The position numbers and the translations under genes are program-made. A stretch of DNA of 64,000 bases from Scenedesmus sp. ARA3 (taxonomy: Eukaryota; Chlorophyta; Chlorophyceae; Sphaeropleales; Scenedesmaceae): the NCBI GenBank assembly GCA_004335835.1, contig RWJK01001828.1:1-64000 (forward strand), read 5' to 3'. Below are positions 37,104 to 48,354 of this stretch, one piece after another. The notes under the pieces were generated by a model. The model had not been told where the DNA came from and did no database searches. It saw only the letters and a program-made list of their open reading frames with translations. Each line of letters starts with the position of its first letter. The first letter of the stretch is position 1.

Positions 37104-39941
37104 CAGGTGAGCTGCCCTCTGACTGCATCGCTGTTGCTGCTAAGTCAGTGAGCAGCTGCTGCAGCTGGTCTGCTGGCAGGTCCAAAGACCCGTCCTGCGA
37201 GGGTTCAAGCCCTGCCAGAACCACAGCTGGGTGTTTGAGGAACCCTAGCACTGGAGTGGCAGCAGGGAGCTCTGGCGGCTGGTACTCCTGCTGTTGCTGC
37301 TCAAACCCTGCTGCAACTTCACCCATATCAGCCGTACCAGACATCATCATGTCATAAGGCATTGCGCAAGCAGCAGCAGGAGCAGCAGCGCAACAGCTCA
37401 TGGCATAACCTGGTGGTGGGCACGGCTTGAGGAAGCGACCTGGGCCTCCACCAGCAGCCATTTGCTTTTTGTAGGCGAGCCTTGGTGCACTGTTGCCGGC
37501 GCGCTCCTGCACCCTGCCACCATCTCCACCTGTGGAGTTCATCGCAACACAACACAGGGGCAGCGCAGTGCAGAGCAGCACAGCACAATGAAGCACAGCA
37601 CAACAAAGCACAGCAAAGCAGCGCTTCAGCACGCAGCACGCTTCACCAATGTTCAACATAGTGCATACCAAGTAAGGTTGAGTGCAGCTGTTGTGTGGCG
37701 CCTGGAGCACAACCTGCTTCACATCAAATCCTAACAACACCTCTGCTGACTCCCTCAGCCCACCCAGCTGACTAGGCACACATCACATCATGACCGTTGA
37801 ATGGTGACAAGACCCACATGTAACTACCCTCTCTCTGTTACAAAACATTACAGACATGCTCACCTCGCAGCACTGATGTGCCTGATGCTGCGCTGCGCAC
37901 GCTGCGGGGCATGGCCAGCAGGCTGGGCCGCTGCAGCAGGCTGCCTGGCCGCTGCTGGCCTGCAGCTGCTGCAGCTGCCTCCCACTGCCGGCGCTGCAAG
38001 CAAGCAAAGGACAGGCAGGCAGGTGAAGCGCGCAGACTTGTGCACGGTTGCTGAATGCAACGCGTTGTGCAAACAGGCTTTCGGCAGCAGAATGTAAACA
38101 AGCAAGTTGTTGCCACCGACCAAGGCAGCAGTACGAGTGGAGCTGCTGGAACACCTACAAAGGTTGCCACCAACTTGCAGCACATACGCAACTGCAGTGT
38201 CCAGCTTCACAACACGTAGCATGCATTCTGTTCATGGCAGCACACGTGGAACGAACCAGCTGCAAACTTCTACTACCCACCACCAAACATCACCACCCAC
38301 CCACAGCACACATGTGCAGCATGCAGTCTGTTCTAGATGCACACACACAACTCAAAGGAGCTGCATACGTTACTACCCACCACCGAACATGTATTCCCCA
38401 CCTGCAGCACATACGCCACCGCAGAATCCAGCTTTGCAGCGCCGCTGTAGCCACACTCCCCATAGTCCCCGCAGGACTGCGGCGCAGCCCCGAACCCTAA
38501 ACCCCGCTCGTTGCCGCTGCCGATCCCAAAACCGCTGGTCTGATCTCCAGGCCCCCGATTAAACCCAAAGCCTGAAGCACCATAGGGAGGCTGTCCCCAG
38601 GGCAGGGAGTTAGGAAGTAGCTGGCCTGCATGTATGGTGCCGTCTGGCAGGAACCTGCTGAACACTGCTGCCAGCTGTAATGAAGACAGCTGCTGTGCAG
38701 TGCCAGCTAGCCGCACTGACAGCCCTGCGGCTGCTGAGCAAGAGAGTGCGGCAATGTGCAGCTGCTTGCTGGGTGAGGGCTGCAGCACTGCTGGCCCTGG
38801 CAGGTACCCGATTCCACTGGCCCACAGCCAGGGTGGCGGCTCTGCTGCTGCAGCTGCACTGCCGCCTCCTGCCGCTGCCCCTGTTGCTGCTGTTGCCGTG
38901 CTTGGCAGCACACGTATGCTTATGATGCGGTTGATCACATATTCCCTGCTGCTCCAGCCTCTGCCAACACAGGCCTGTGCTGGCGGCTCCAGCAGCAAGG
39001 CAGGCACTACAAGGCGGTACAGTCCTGTGGCTAAGCCCTGAACCCTGAGGGTAGCCGTTTCTGCAGATCCCAAGGTTCCAACACCCCTGCTGCTGCTGCT
39101 GCTGCTGGCACCTCCTGCAGCTTCTGCAGCAGCTAGAATCTCTAGATGGCTGTTGCTGACATCTGCTGCTACAGCTGCTGCAGCAGGGTCAACGCAGTCA
39201 AAGCTGCTGCTGCTGTTCTTGCGAGGGTCCACCAGCTGCAGCAGCTGAGCAGTAAGCGCCTGGCCTGCTGCTGGCCTGAGAGGGAGCTCCAGAGTTCCAC
39301 CAGCAGGCATAGTGTACTGCAGTTGCGTGGGAGGACAGCAGCAATAGCAGCAGTGACGACGTCAGCGCAGGCACTATGAGCAGCGTCATGTCTAAGTCCA
39401 AGATCAGGATAAGCAGCTGATCCTGGGCTGCCTGTGGCGACTTGAACTGCCTCTTGACAAGGACTGTTTCTTAAAAATGGCTTCTACCTGCTCCGACGCC
39501 ATCGTTGAGATGGGTTTCAAGCATTAACCCACCTGCCACCATCTGCTGAAGTTGCCCTCACCTCATGAAGCAGCCCGCCCTGCCACCAGCTGGCCCTCGC
39601 CACCTGCCACTTCCGCTCCGGCCCCTTGCCGTCACCATCACCGCCAAACCCTGATGCCGCTGCTGCTGAACCCTGCTGAGCCCCAGCTGCTGCTGAACCC
39701 TGGCTCTGCACATGACTAACCCCTGCCTCGATGTGAGCCCCAATCTGCCGTATGCCAGACAGCCGGCCCAGCCGCACAACCCCGCCAGGCCCTGTCTGAA
39801 CCCTGAACCGCAGCTGGTGGTTAGGGTTGAAGGCCACGTGGTTTAGCCACACAGACAGGGTTTTGGGGGTGGCTGGTGCTTCGCCTGACCTGCCTAGCAC
39901 TTGCAGGACGTATTCAGGGGCAGCTGCACTGCCTGTGTCAC

Positions 39942-39987
<46 letters not shown>

Positions 39988-42900
39988 TGCGGCTGCTGCA
40001 GGGGTTGTTGCTGTTGCTGCTGTTGGCGTTGATGTGGTGGTGAGGTAGACGTCCCAGATGGCGTTGGTGCTGGACATGCCGTTGATCTCAATGCTGCAGA
40101 CACAACACAGCAAAGCATAGACCATATTTTCGCTTGACACAAACTGGAGCTCGGCAACCTGCGCGAGTGATCCTTGAAGTTCTGCTACAATCCCTTCAAT
40201 TCTAACGCCCACCTGCAAGTGCCTGCAAGCAGCGCAACGTCTGTGTCATGCATAACATGGCGGCTTCTAGAAATTCCATACCCAAGTCGTCCCAGACAAA
40301 CTTGACAAAGACAGCTCACCTGGGCTGCTGCCCCTGCTGCCCCGGCAGGATGCTGCCCAGCTCAAACTCCTGCCAGGCAGGCTCGCCATTTGTGCCTGGC
40401 AGTGTCAGCAGCAGCTTGGCACTGAGTGCAGCAGCCAGGCTGGTGGCGCCCTGCGGCAGGCTGGCCTGCAGCTGCAGCTGGCAGGTGGCGGGATCCACAG
40501 CCAGCTCCTTGAACACCTGCACATGTTATAACAGTGTTACCGTGACAGTTACACAACATGTCATTCCAGGTGGCACCCGCTTTCGTGTGCTGTAGCGCGT
40601 TGTGCAAGTGACTAGTCATACGACAGAACAGAGAGACATATGCTTGAAAAGGAGCAAGGTATGCTGTGTCCAGCGCAGCAAGGCAGCCATGCAGCTGCCT
40701 CTGTAGAGACCAACTCTGTATGTGGATACCCTACGTTCAGAGCACGGGCAGCAACGATCGCTGCTTTAGCCAGCCACCCTCAAACACAGCCACACATCAA
40801 GCACCTGCCAAGCTGCTGTTTACCAGTGAGTGATCAGAGCAGGGCACAACAGCCAGCTGCACTGCAATGCGCTGCAACCCACCTGTGTGACCTCTGCTCC
40901 CTCGTGTGTTGTGGCAGTCAGCCGCAGATTCACCTCCTGCAGCAATGCAAGCGGCGCTGGCCTGCCGTGCAGCTGTAGCGCCAGCTGCAGCAGCAGCGGC
41001 ACGCTCTGGCCTGGCAGCAGGGACTCCTGGTGGCAGAAGAGCTGCGCCTTCAGGGTGTACTGTTCTTGCAGGCGCCTGGCAAGGAATGGGGGAGCAATGG
41101 GCAAGCAATGGGCAAGCGCTGGTTTACCGACGCTCGATGGTCGGACAATCTAGCAATGGTTGAGCAGTTTGCAAGCAGTGGTGAAGCAATCGTCAATCAG
41201 TACAAGCAGATGAGCTGTTGTCTGACGGCCAGCAGGCAGGTACAAAAGAAATCATGCATGTGTTTTCCGCGGCACTTACTGGAACTCTGGGAACAGCACA
41301 ATGCACTCCTTGCTGGGATCAGCAGCTGCCTGCAGCTGTGCCGCCACCACCAGCGGCGTCTGCTGCTCCTGCCTTGCATACGGCAGCAGCACCTCATGCT
41401 GCTGCCCTGCTGGCGAGGGAGTATACTGCTTGCCCTCGCACCACACGCGCGCAACCTGCTGTGCGCATGAATAGCAGCGCAGTAGTAAAGTAAAGCCGCA
41501 CATGTGTACAGTCTATGATGCAACGCTCGGCAGCGCAGCAAATCCACGCAACAGACATGCCATGATGACAATGGGTAACAAGAACCATGTTTTACTCAAC
41601 TGTTTGAAAATCCAAAACCCACCTTAACAGGCCGCCAGTCCTCATCCAGCACTGTCAGCACCTGCCCAGCAGCAGTGGGCCGCTGCGTCAGCCGCAGGCA
41701 GCCTTTCTGGATGCGTGCCCTCACCACCTGGCCGTTGGCCACAGCCTCCACCAGCCACACACCAGGGGTGTTTGCAAGGCCCAGCGGGACGCTGTGGCGA
41801 GTCCTGCAGGCGCAGATGACACAACTCAGCAGCTCAACTCCAAGTGAGTTGAGCGCCAAAACAACGATGCACAGGTGCATGTGATGGCAGCAGGAGCAAC
41901 AGCACCACAAGCCATGCATGCATTCAACCGAACCATGAAGAGCACACGCATCAATGGCAGCATGGCACAACTATAATATGCTCTTGAGTACAACATCTAC
42001 ATCTGCTTGACACAGGCCAATTGACTGGCCTTGAGGGTGTCGTGGATGCTGCACACCACTGGCAGCGCTTGCACAACAGGCACGGCCACGCAATCATTAT
42101 CCACGCTCACCTGATGATGGGGTCCTGTGGAGTCGGTAGTGCCAGCATGTTGTTGGGCACCAGGCACCAGGCCAGACAGTGTTGCTGTCACCCGTTCAAA
42201 TGTCCAGTCACTCACAATGGCTGGACCATGTAACAATTCCCTCTCACCTGATGATGGGGTCCTGTGGCGTTGTCAGTGCCAGCGTGGTGGTGGGAGCCAG
42301 GCCAGACAGCAGTGCTGTAACCTGTCTGCTTCTGAATGGGTTGAACAACGTCATCATCATTTGCTGTACATTAGGCTGTACCCCCTTACATGGTTCCAGG
42401 GACCACATGTGGCCACCTTATGGACGAGTCTCACCTGGTGATAGGGTCCTGTGGTGTTGTCAGTGCCAGGGTCTGTGAGGAGGTGAGGTCAGACAGCTCC
42501 AGCGCGGTGTCCACCATCTTCATGACAAGTCTATGACAGTTGCTAAACCATGCAAGCGTGAACCTCACCTGATAATGGGGTCCTGTGGCGTCGTCAGTGC
42601 CAGCGTGGTGGTGGGAGCCAGGCCAGACAGCTGCAGTGCCAGGTCCACCATTGCTGTTTGGACTGCATCGACAGTTGGCTGGAACATGCAACTATACATG
42701 TCTACTCACCTGATGACAGGGTCCTGTGGCGTTGTCAGTGCCAGCGTGGTGGTGGGAGCCAGGCCAGACAGCTCTAGGGCCAGGTCCACCTGCCTGCCCT
42801 CAGCGGTGTAGTAGTTCCAGGCGTTGACCTCATACACCTTGAGCAGCACACCCTGCAACAGAAGCAGCAGCAGCAGCAGCAGCTCAGCAGGTGCAAATGG

Positions 42901-45099
42901 ACAGAGCACAGTAAGCGCAGCGTCTGCGGGCCGAGACCGTCAATCAGCTGGCCTTGTGCGCCCTGAGAGGCACGCCCTGTGGCGGCAGTGCAGCTTGTGC
43001 GCTATGTCGCGGGTGGGACACACACCGTATGCAGGGTAGCCAGCACATGAAGCAGGGAAAGCTCAGCGTGCACAGCAAGCGGCGGAACTACAGACAGCAG
43101 CCAAACCACAACGAGAAGGGGTAGGTATCGGCAACGCAACTAAAACGCATCAGTACCTGCGGCCCCACATTCTTGGTGTCCAGGTGCAGGGTCACCTCTT
43201 CCTCAAGAGCGTAGCTGCTGCGGTTGTGCTGCGCAAAGCTGAGCTCTGTGCGGGCCGCAAGAGCTGCCACATCCTCATGCTTCTGGTACAGCCTGCAGGT
43301 GACAGTGCAGCCGGCACAACCACGTCAGCGTGCTAGCTAGGGCCTCAAGCAATGCGCATGTCAGCGCCGTATGCTCTGGATTATTGCGTATGCAGAGTAA
43401 AAGCATCGTTGTGGCTGCTGCTGCCTGCGGGGCCGACGGCGACGTTGTTATGGCTCTAATTGTGATATGATGATGATGACCCCCACCCCGCGTCTCACCT
43501 GGACCAGGCAGCTGCATGGCTGCTGCCACTCAGCAGCATGCCTTCTGCCACTGCTGCATCGCGCCAGTCGGCAGGCAGCAGCAGCCCAGCAGCAGCCAGT
43601 GGGCATGGCCCTGTGGGACTGAACAGGCCTCCAACAGCTGCAGCACAGCAGAAACGCAGGCACATGGTCGGGCGGGCAAGCGGCAGCAGGCAGCAGGCAG
43701 TCTGTCCCCTGGGACCCTGCACCAGCTGCAGCAGCAGGCTGCACAAGGCAGCAGCAGCAGAAGCAGGCAGCGGGATGTGGCAGCAGCAGCAGCAGGCAGC
43801 ATGCAGCGGCAGCAGCATGCAACAGATAACCCACCTGGATCCTGCACCAGCTGCACCAGCAGGCTGCGTGCAAACGCCTGCCGCTCCGCCTCAGAGGCAG
43901 GCAGCTGCCCCAGCACATCAGGCAGCAGCACAGCAGGCAGCATGTAGATACTGTCATCACCTGCAGCACACAACAGCACAAAGCAGCAAAGATCAGCAAC
44001 AGGTAACATTGGGCGTGGGCCACTTGAACAGCAGCAGCAGCACCATTCGACCGCCGTATGAACGCAGCACTCAGCAGAGGCGCATCTTTTCAAAAGCACC
44101 AGCACTTCACTGGCGTTAGCAGCGGAACTTCGACCAAGCAAACACAAACAGGAGAGCATGTGTTGCAGCGGGTGCACGTGATGCCAGGTGGCAAGTCACA
44201 TCAGCATCGTGCACACGGAGATATGCCAGCTGTACAACACACTCACAGTGAACCTCCTCCAGAGGCCCTGCTGCTGCAGCCTCTGGGCTGCCAGCACAGC
44301 CCACACACACGTTGAAGCCAAACTGCGTGCGGCTGCGCAACCTCGGACCCACAATTGGCCGCATGCCGCAGACGCTGCACGCCACATGCAGCGGCTGCTG
44401 CTGCTGCCCGCTCGCTGTCCCAGACAGTGACTGGAAGCCTGTTGAAGCCGCAGCGCCGGGTCTGTTGGCTGTCACGGTTGGTCCTGCTGACCAAGTGGCT
44501 CTGCCAAGCAGCTGCATGAATGAAACAAACAGCTGCAGGTCCACGCAGCGCTGACTCCGCAGTTGCAGCTGCACCTGAGCATGCACCGCATGCAGCCTGC
44601 ACGCCATGACGGGCAGCAGCAGGACTGGCAGGTTGTGGAACGAGGTGCATAAAAGTGTTGCAGGGCTTGATCGACTGAGTGTACTCGAGTGTAAAATGCA
44701 ACAGCAAAATAGGATCCAGCAGCGGCGTGACAGTGTGAGCTATTGCAAGTAAGCATTGGACAAGTGACATGTACTGCCAGCCGCTGCTTTCGTTACATCT
44801 TGTGTACAACGTCTTTGCAGGAAGTACCTGATCTTGCAGTTGACTGATCTGCCACATACACCCTGCCAAAGATCCTGGAAAACAGCGAGCCTTACCTGAC
44901 CCAGTCAGCAGGCGGTCCCAGCTGGTCACACACCAGCAGCACCCGCTGCAGGTCAAGTGCAGCTCCTGCTTCCGCTGCCCTGCAGGACCAAGGCGCTGCT
45001 GCACTGCCACCGCTGCCAGCACCAGCAGCTGCTGCAGCACTGCCAGCATCAGCAGCACTGCTGCTGCCAGCATCTGTGGCTGCGACTGTGCTGGAGCTA

Positions 45100-45133
<34 letters not shown>

Positions 45134-48100
45134 CTGCAAGTGCCTTGGTGACCAGTGCTGCAATGTATGGCCGGTCCAGCTCAGCGTTGTGGCCAAAGGA
45201 GGGGCCAGGCAGCACCGGCCTAAGCGCCAAGGCCTGCAGGAAGACAACAGCAGTGGCACTAGTTATAACTGTTCGGCGTTTTGATACCAAAAAGCGCAAC
45301 GGCAGCAAACAGAAGCTCATGTGTTCGAGGCCGAAAGACACACAATTCTGTGCAGCCTGAACAGCGGCAGTCAAAGAGCTGTGATGAGCTGAGAAAGAGC
45401 TTGCAGCGCACCTGATCTGTTGTCAGAGAGCCCCAGTTTTCTGTCACCCAGTCTGTGGCAGGCGTGTTGTTCCAGCTTTCTGTTGCCACCCCTGCTTGCA
45501 CCAGCTGCAGCAGTACCCGCACAGGCACTGCTGCCGCAGGCACTGCACCTTCCTGCAGCAGCGCCACCCTGTCCTGCAAAGGCAGGGACGCATCTGCTAT
45601 GACATCCAACAGAGAGCTGCGGTCAAACATGCTGGTCAAACTTTGACCGCGAGCTGCAGTAGCAGCAGTTGAATCCAGCAAGGCTTTGAAGGCTGCAGCG
45701 CTGTACTGGTCATCTGTGAGGTGGCATGGCAGCTGCTGTACAGTTGGTTGTTCCGCACCCTCCACTGCAGCTGCTGCTGCAGTGTCTGACATTTCACTGT
45801 CACCGCCACCTGGCTGCACTGGCGCTGGTGGCTCAGCCTGCATGTGAGCACCGCACACATATGCGTTACGTTACGTCAACACCCAGCGTACGTAACTCAG
45901 CCAAGGAGTGGGGACCCCGACTAAGATTTACCGTGAGCCTCATAAGGGGACATACTTCATGCAGTGTCGACCGTTACCAACAGACATTGGTGTGCATACA
46001 GCCAGGCGTGTATGCACACCACACATAATGTGGAGCAGGTCCTTTGATCCCGCATGGTACTAACAGCTGATGCCAGCAGCTACACAAGTGCCTCTGCATC
46101 TTCTGCCCCTACCTCGTGTGCAGCCACAGCTGCCAGAAACCCAAAACCCCACACAGTAAAGTTGAAAACCCACACAGTAAAGTTAACACCGTGTTAACTC
46201 AGGGTGACCCTGAGCAGCTCAGGCAAGCTACACAAGTGCCGCTGCAGCTGCCCCAGCCGCACCTCAAAGTGCAGCCCCAGCTGCTTGACCAGGAACTGCT
46301 GCAGCTTCTGCCTGTCCTGCTCGCTGCCCTCACACATCTGCAGCAGCAGCAGCAGCACCAGCAGCAGCAGCACGCCAGGCGCAGCAGCACTCGTGTCCAT
46401 ATACAACAGCCGCATTTCGTGTACTGGGCAGGGCTAGCAAGGCAAGACAAGGCAAGGCTTGGCACGCTCAGCAGTGCTTGAACTCCTGCCGCTGTGGCGC
46501 TGTCCATCACAAGCTGCTGCGGATCCCGTGGAATGACATGGCAACAAATTACATGGCGCAGCTGACTTTACACGAGACATGCGCAGCAGGCAAGCATCAA
46601 CGCCAGCAAGGGGGTGGTGACTACACTGAGTACATGTCACACGTGTGAAGGCAGGCATGTAGCTCTGTGTACTTCAGGGATCTGGCTCGGCAGATATACT
46701 TGGCATAGGCCACCTACACTAAACCCAGCTTGGCTACACCCAAAAACCGTAGCCCTGCAAAATTTGGCCTTTTTGGCCTGTACTTTGTACTTCCGCCAGT
46801 GCTGAACAGCGGAAAGTTGCTGTACTCTGTACCTTTGTGTACTCAAGGCTCTGGCTTAGCTACACAGAGCGTAGCTCCGCCACGTACTTAGGCGTTTCTA
46901 GGCACACTTTGGGTGTAGCTATACGACCAGAACATTATATTTATATGTAATTATTGATTGTTGCAGATCCCACGGGAATTTGTGAGTGTCACCCTTATGC
47001 ATCAGCACAACGTTGTGACAGTACTGTATAGGTGCACCTTTGGTTTCAAGCTGACGGTGTTCAGTACTGTTACTGTGCCTACTAGGCTAGCAGTGGTCTA
47101 GTCTAGTTTTTTTTATGTTACCGGGGGGAGCGAAACCTTACTGACTGGCCATACAAAGCAACCAGGCAAACAAGTCTAGTCTAGTTGATGTAACTTTCCC
47201 TGAAAATCAAGGTCTTACGCTGCGCCAAGCTACATATGAGACATACCAGGCACCCTGACCTAGGGCTTAAGTACACTCAAGTACACATTGGTACTCATCA
47301 GGCGTACCTTGTACCTCAGTTTCACCTGTCTTGGCCGCCGCGCTTGTACTTTGTACTCGTGCGTACCCCGGAGTACACGTTTGTACCTGCTCTTTAGAAT
47401 TAGAATCAGCATGTTTAAAACTATAGAATGGTGCAGTCAGAACTCTTGAGTACACAGGGCTACATGCCCGCCTTCACCCGTGTGACATGTACTCAGTGCA
47501 GTCACCACCCCCTTACGCCAGCTTCAGCTGATATTCCGGAGACAGGTACACAGAGACAGAGACAGAGCAGAAGCACACGCGCAGGTGCATCAGCAACAGT
47601 AGCAGCAACAGGGGCAGTAGCACCACCACAGCAGCAGCAGCAGCAGCAGCAGCAGCGGCAGCCCACCTTGAGGTGCAGCAGCGTGCGCAGCGGCTCCAGC
47701 TGGCCATCTCCCTCGCCCACAGCAACCCCCAGCAGGTCACACAGTTGCTGGTACTGCTGCTGTGCAGCAGGCAGGTCATCACGCTGCAGCTGCTTCAGCA
47801 CTGCAGGCGAGAGTCAGGGTGCGCAGGATGTACGTGGGTAGGCACGGCAAGTCGCCAGTTTGGGTAACACAGCACTTGGTGCGCATGTGTGCTAACTATG
47901 CGTAACGAAAACCAACACATTGATGTTGTAGCATCGATTTCGGTTGGTGTGAGTGCAGGGCAGCGAGGTGCAAGCATATGCATGCAGAAGCGCAGTCAGC
48001 TGCTGTCCTTGACCTGAAGGGCAGCTGGCAGACAGCAGCTGCCTTGCATGAGGTCTTGCCGAACGGTTGCTGTTGCCACAGCTTGCATCGAATGTACATT

Positions 48101-48354
48101 CAAGTTCCATACATCAAAATTCACGCGCGTCCCCTGCGCTACTAGCGAAGACCACGCCATTTACCTGACAGGAATAGGTACTCTGCTGTGTCTGGAACCA
48201 GGCCAGGGATGGCATCCGGGTCGTTGCTGAAGATTGTAAGCTGTTCTAGTAGTCGTATGTTTTGTTTCAGGCGCTCGACAATCATCTTGCATGCAGTGGT
48301 GGCACGCCTGACAGTGGTATCGGAACGTTGATCACGGAAAGGCAACAGCTGCAC
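29649..48354 (-). CDS. Giant multidomain protein with alpha-2-macroglobulin-like regions and a ZZ-like zinc site (5' end unresolved)
   Basis: At least 34 exons, roughly 3,009 residues, all in compatible phase: 48354-48165, 47800-47667, 46516-46466, 46337-46263, 45837-45412, 45233-44896, 44862-44828, 44624-44247, 43960-43835, 43637-43499, 43292-43157, 42852-42710, 41803-41623, 41455-41280, 41075-40883, 40516-40320, 40093-39562, 39316-38402, 37993-37864, 37529-36886, 36623-36399, 36182-36027, 35803-35445, 35191-34903, 34590-34419, 34120-33579, 33343-33186, 32959-32484, 32333-32197, 32054-31788, 31569-31402, 31145-30502, 30211-30062, 29796-29649. The N-terminal part is helical. A Cys-x2-Cys site (ACSVCGMRPIVG, then CVGC) resembles a ZZ finger. 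Middle segments (KVYEVNAWNYY, WLVEAVANGQVVRARIQKG) and C-terminal ones (FYFPQPGLFKRVPV, ACYLLLQDRVDDAEAVL, GGYTDLRGKFDYV) match, from memory, very large proteins of algae, oomycetes and trypanosomatids with macroglobulin-like folds. No GCGEQ thioester is seen. Function unknown. The least certain joins are 46466-46516 and 32197-32333. Confidence 0.78.
34215..34440 (-). repeat. Tandem copy around an exon end in the giant gene
   Basis: The donor region of exon 34590-34419 (ACTCACGT preceded by AAATTTGCTGCACC, plus strand) is repeated about 120 bp further into the intron, near 34280-34330. The copy keeps the ACTCACGT donor and an altered stretch of exon end. Confidence 0.7.
35191..35275 (-). repeat. 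Duplicated 5' end of exon 35191-34903 in the giant gene
   Basis: The exon start encoding MTVDRRALFDFALLL, with its TGCAG acceptor, is repeated immediately upstream (about 35220-35270), reading MTVDRRTLFDFALLL. Only the downstream copy continues into the long open exon. Confidence 0.8.
38155..38420 (-). repeat. Duplicated 3' end of exon 39316-38402 in the giant gene
   Basis: The end of the exon (LDSAVAYVLQ and its GTGGGG donor) recurs 227 bp into the intron, at about 38160-38215, as LDTAVAYVLQ followed by GTTGG. A nested ~100-bp repeat (CTACCCACCACC motif) lies between them, so the intron has been duplicated more than once. Confidence 0.75.
42110..42800 (-). repeat. Five-copy array of the 3' half of exon 42852-42710 in the giant gene
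   Basis: The segment encoding LALELSGLAPTTTLALTTP through the donor recurs four times downstream in the intron. Donors on the plus strand fall at about 42709, 42568, 42434, 42247 and 42110, a spacing of 134-187 bp. Copies retain an open frame across the repeated part and a GTGAG donor. Only the rightmost copy has the full exon with KVYEVNAWNYY. Confidence 0.87.
46608..47514. mobile_element. 907-bp MITE (non-autonomous DNA transposon) in an intron of the giant gene
   Basis: The ends are near-perfect inverted repeats of about 72 bp, each beginning AAGGGGGTGGTGACT. The element is flanked by an identical 8-bp direct repeat ACGCCAGC at 46600-46607 and 47515-47522, a target-site duplication. It contains no ORF of note. 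The interior carries repeated GTACTTTGTACTT-like subterminal motifs and is AT-richer than its surroundings. An 8-bp duplication fits the hAT superfamily, but the terminal bases do not settle it. It sits between the exons ending at 47667 and starting at 46516. Confidence 0.9.

Noticed and set aside
40096..40205. Extra coding piece (RHLQVGVRIEG...) in the giant gene
   Set aside because: The frame is open, but the sequence is AT-rich like an intron. Direct splicing from 40320 to 40093 keeps phase and gives the smoother reading.
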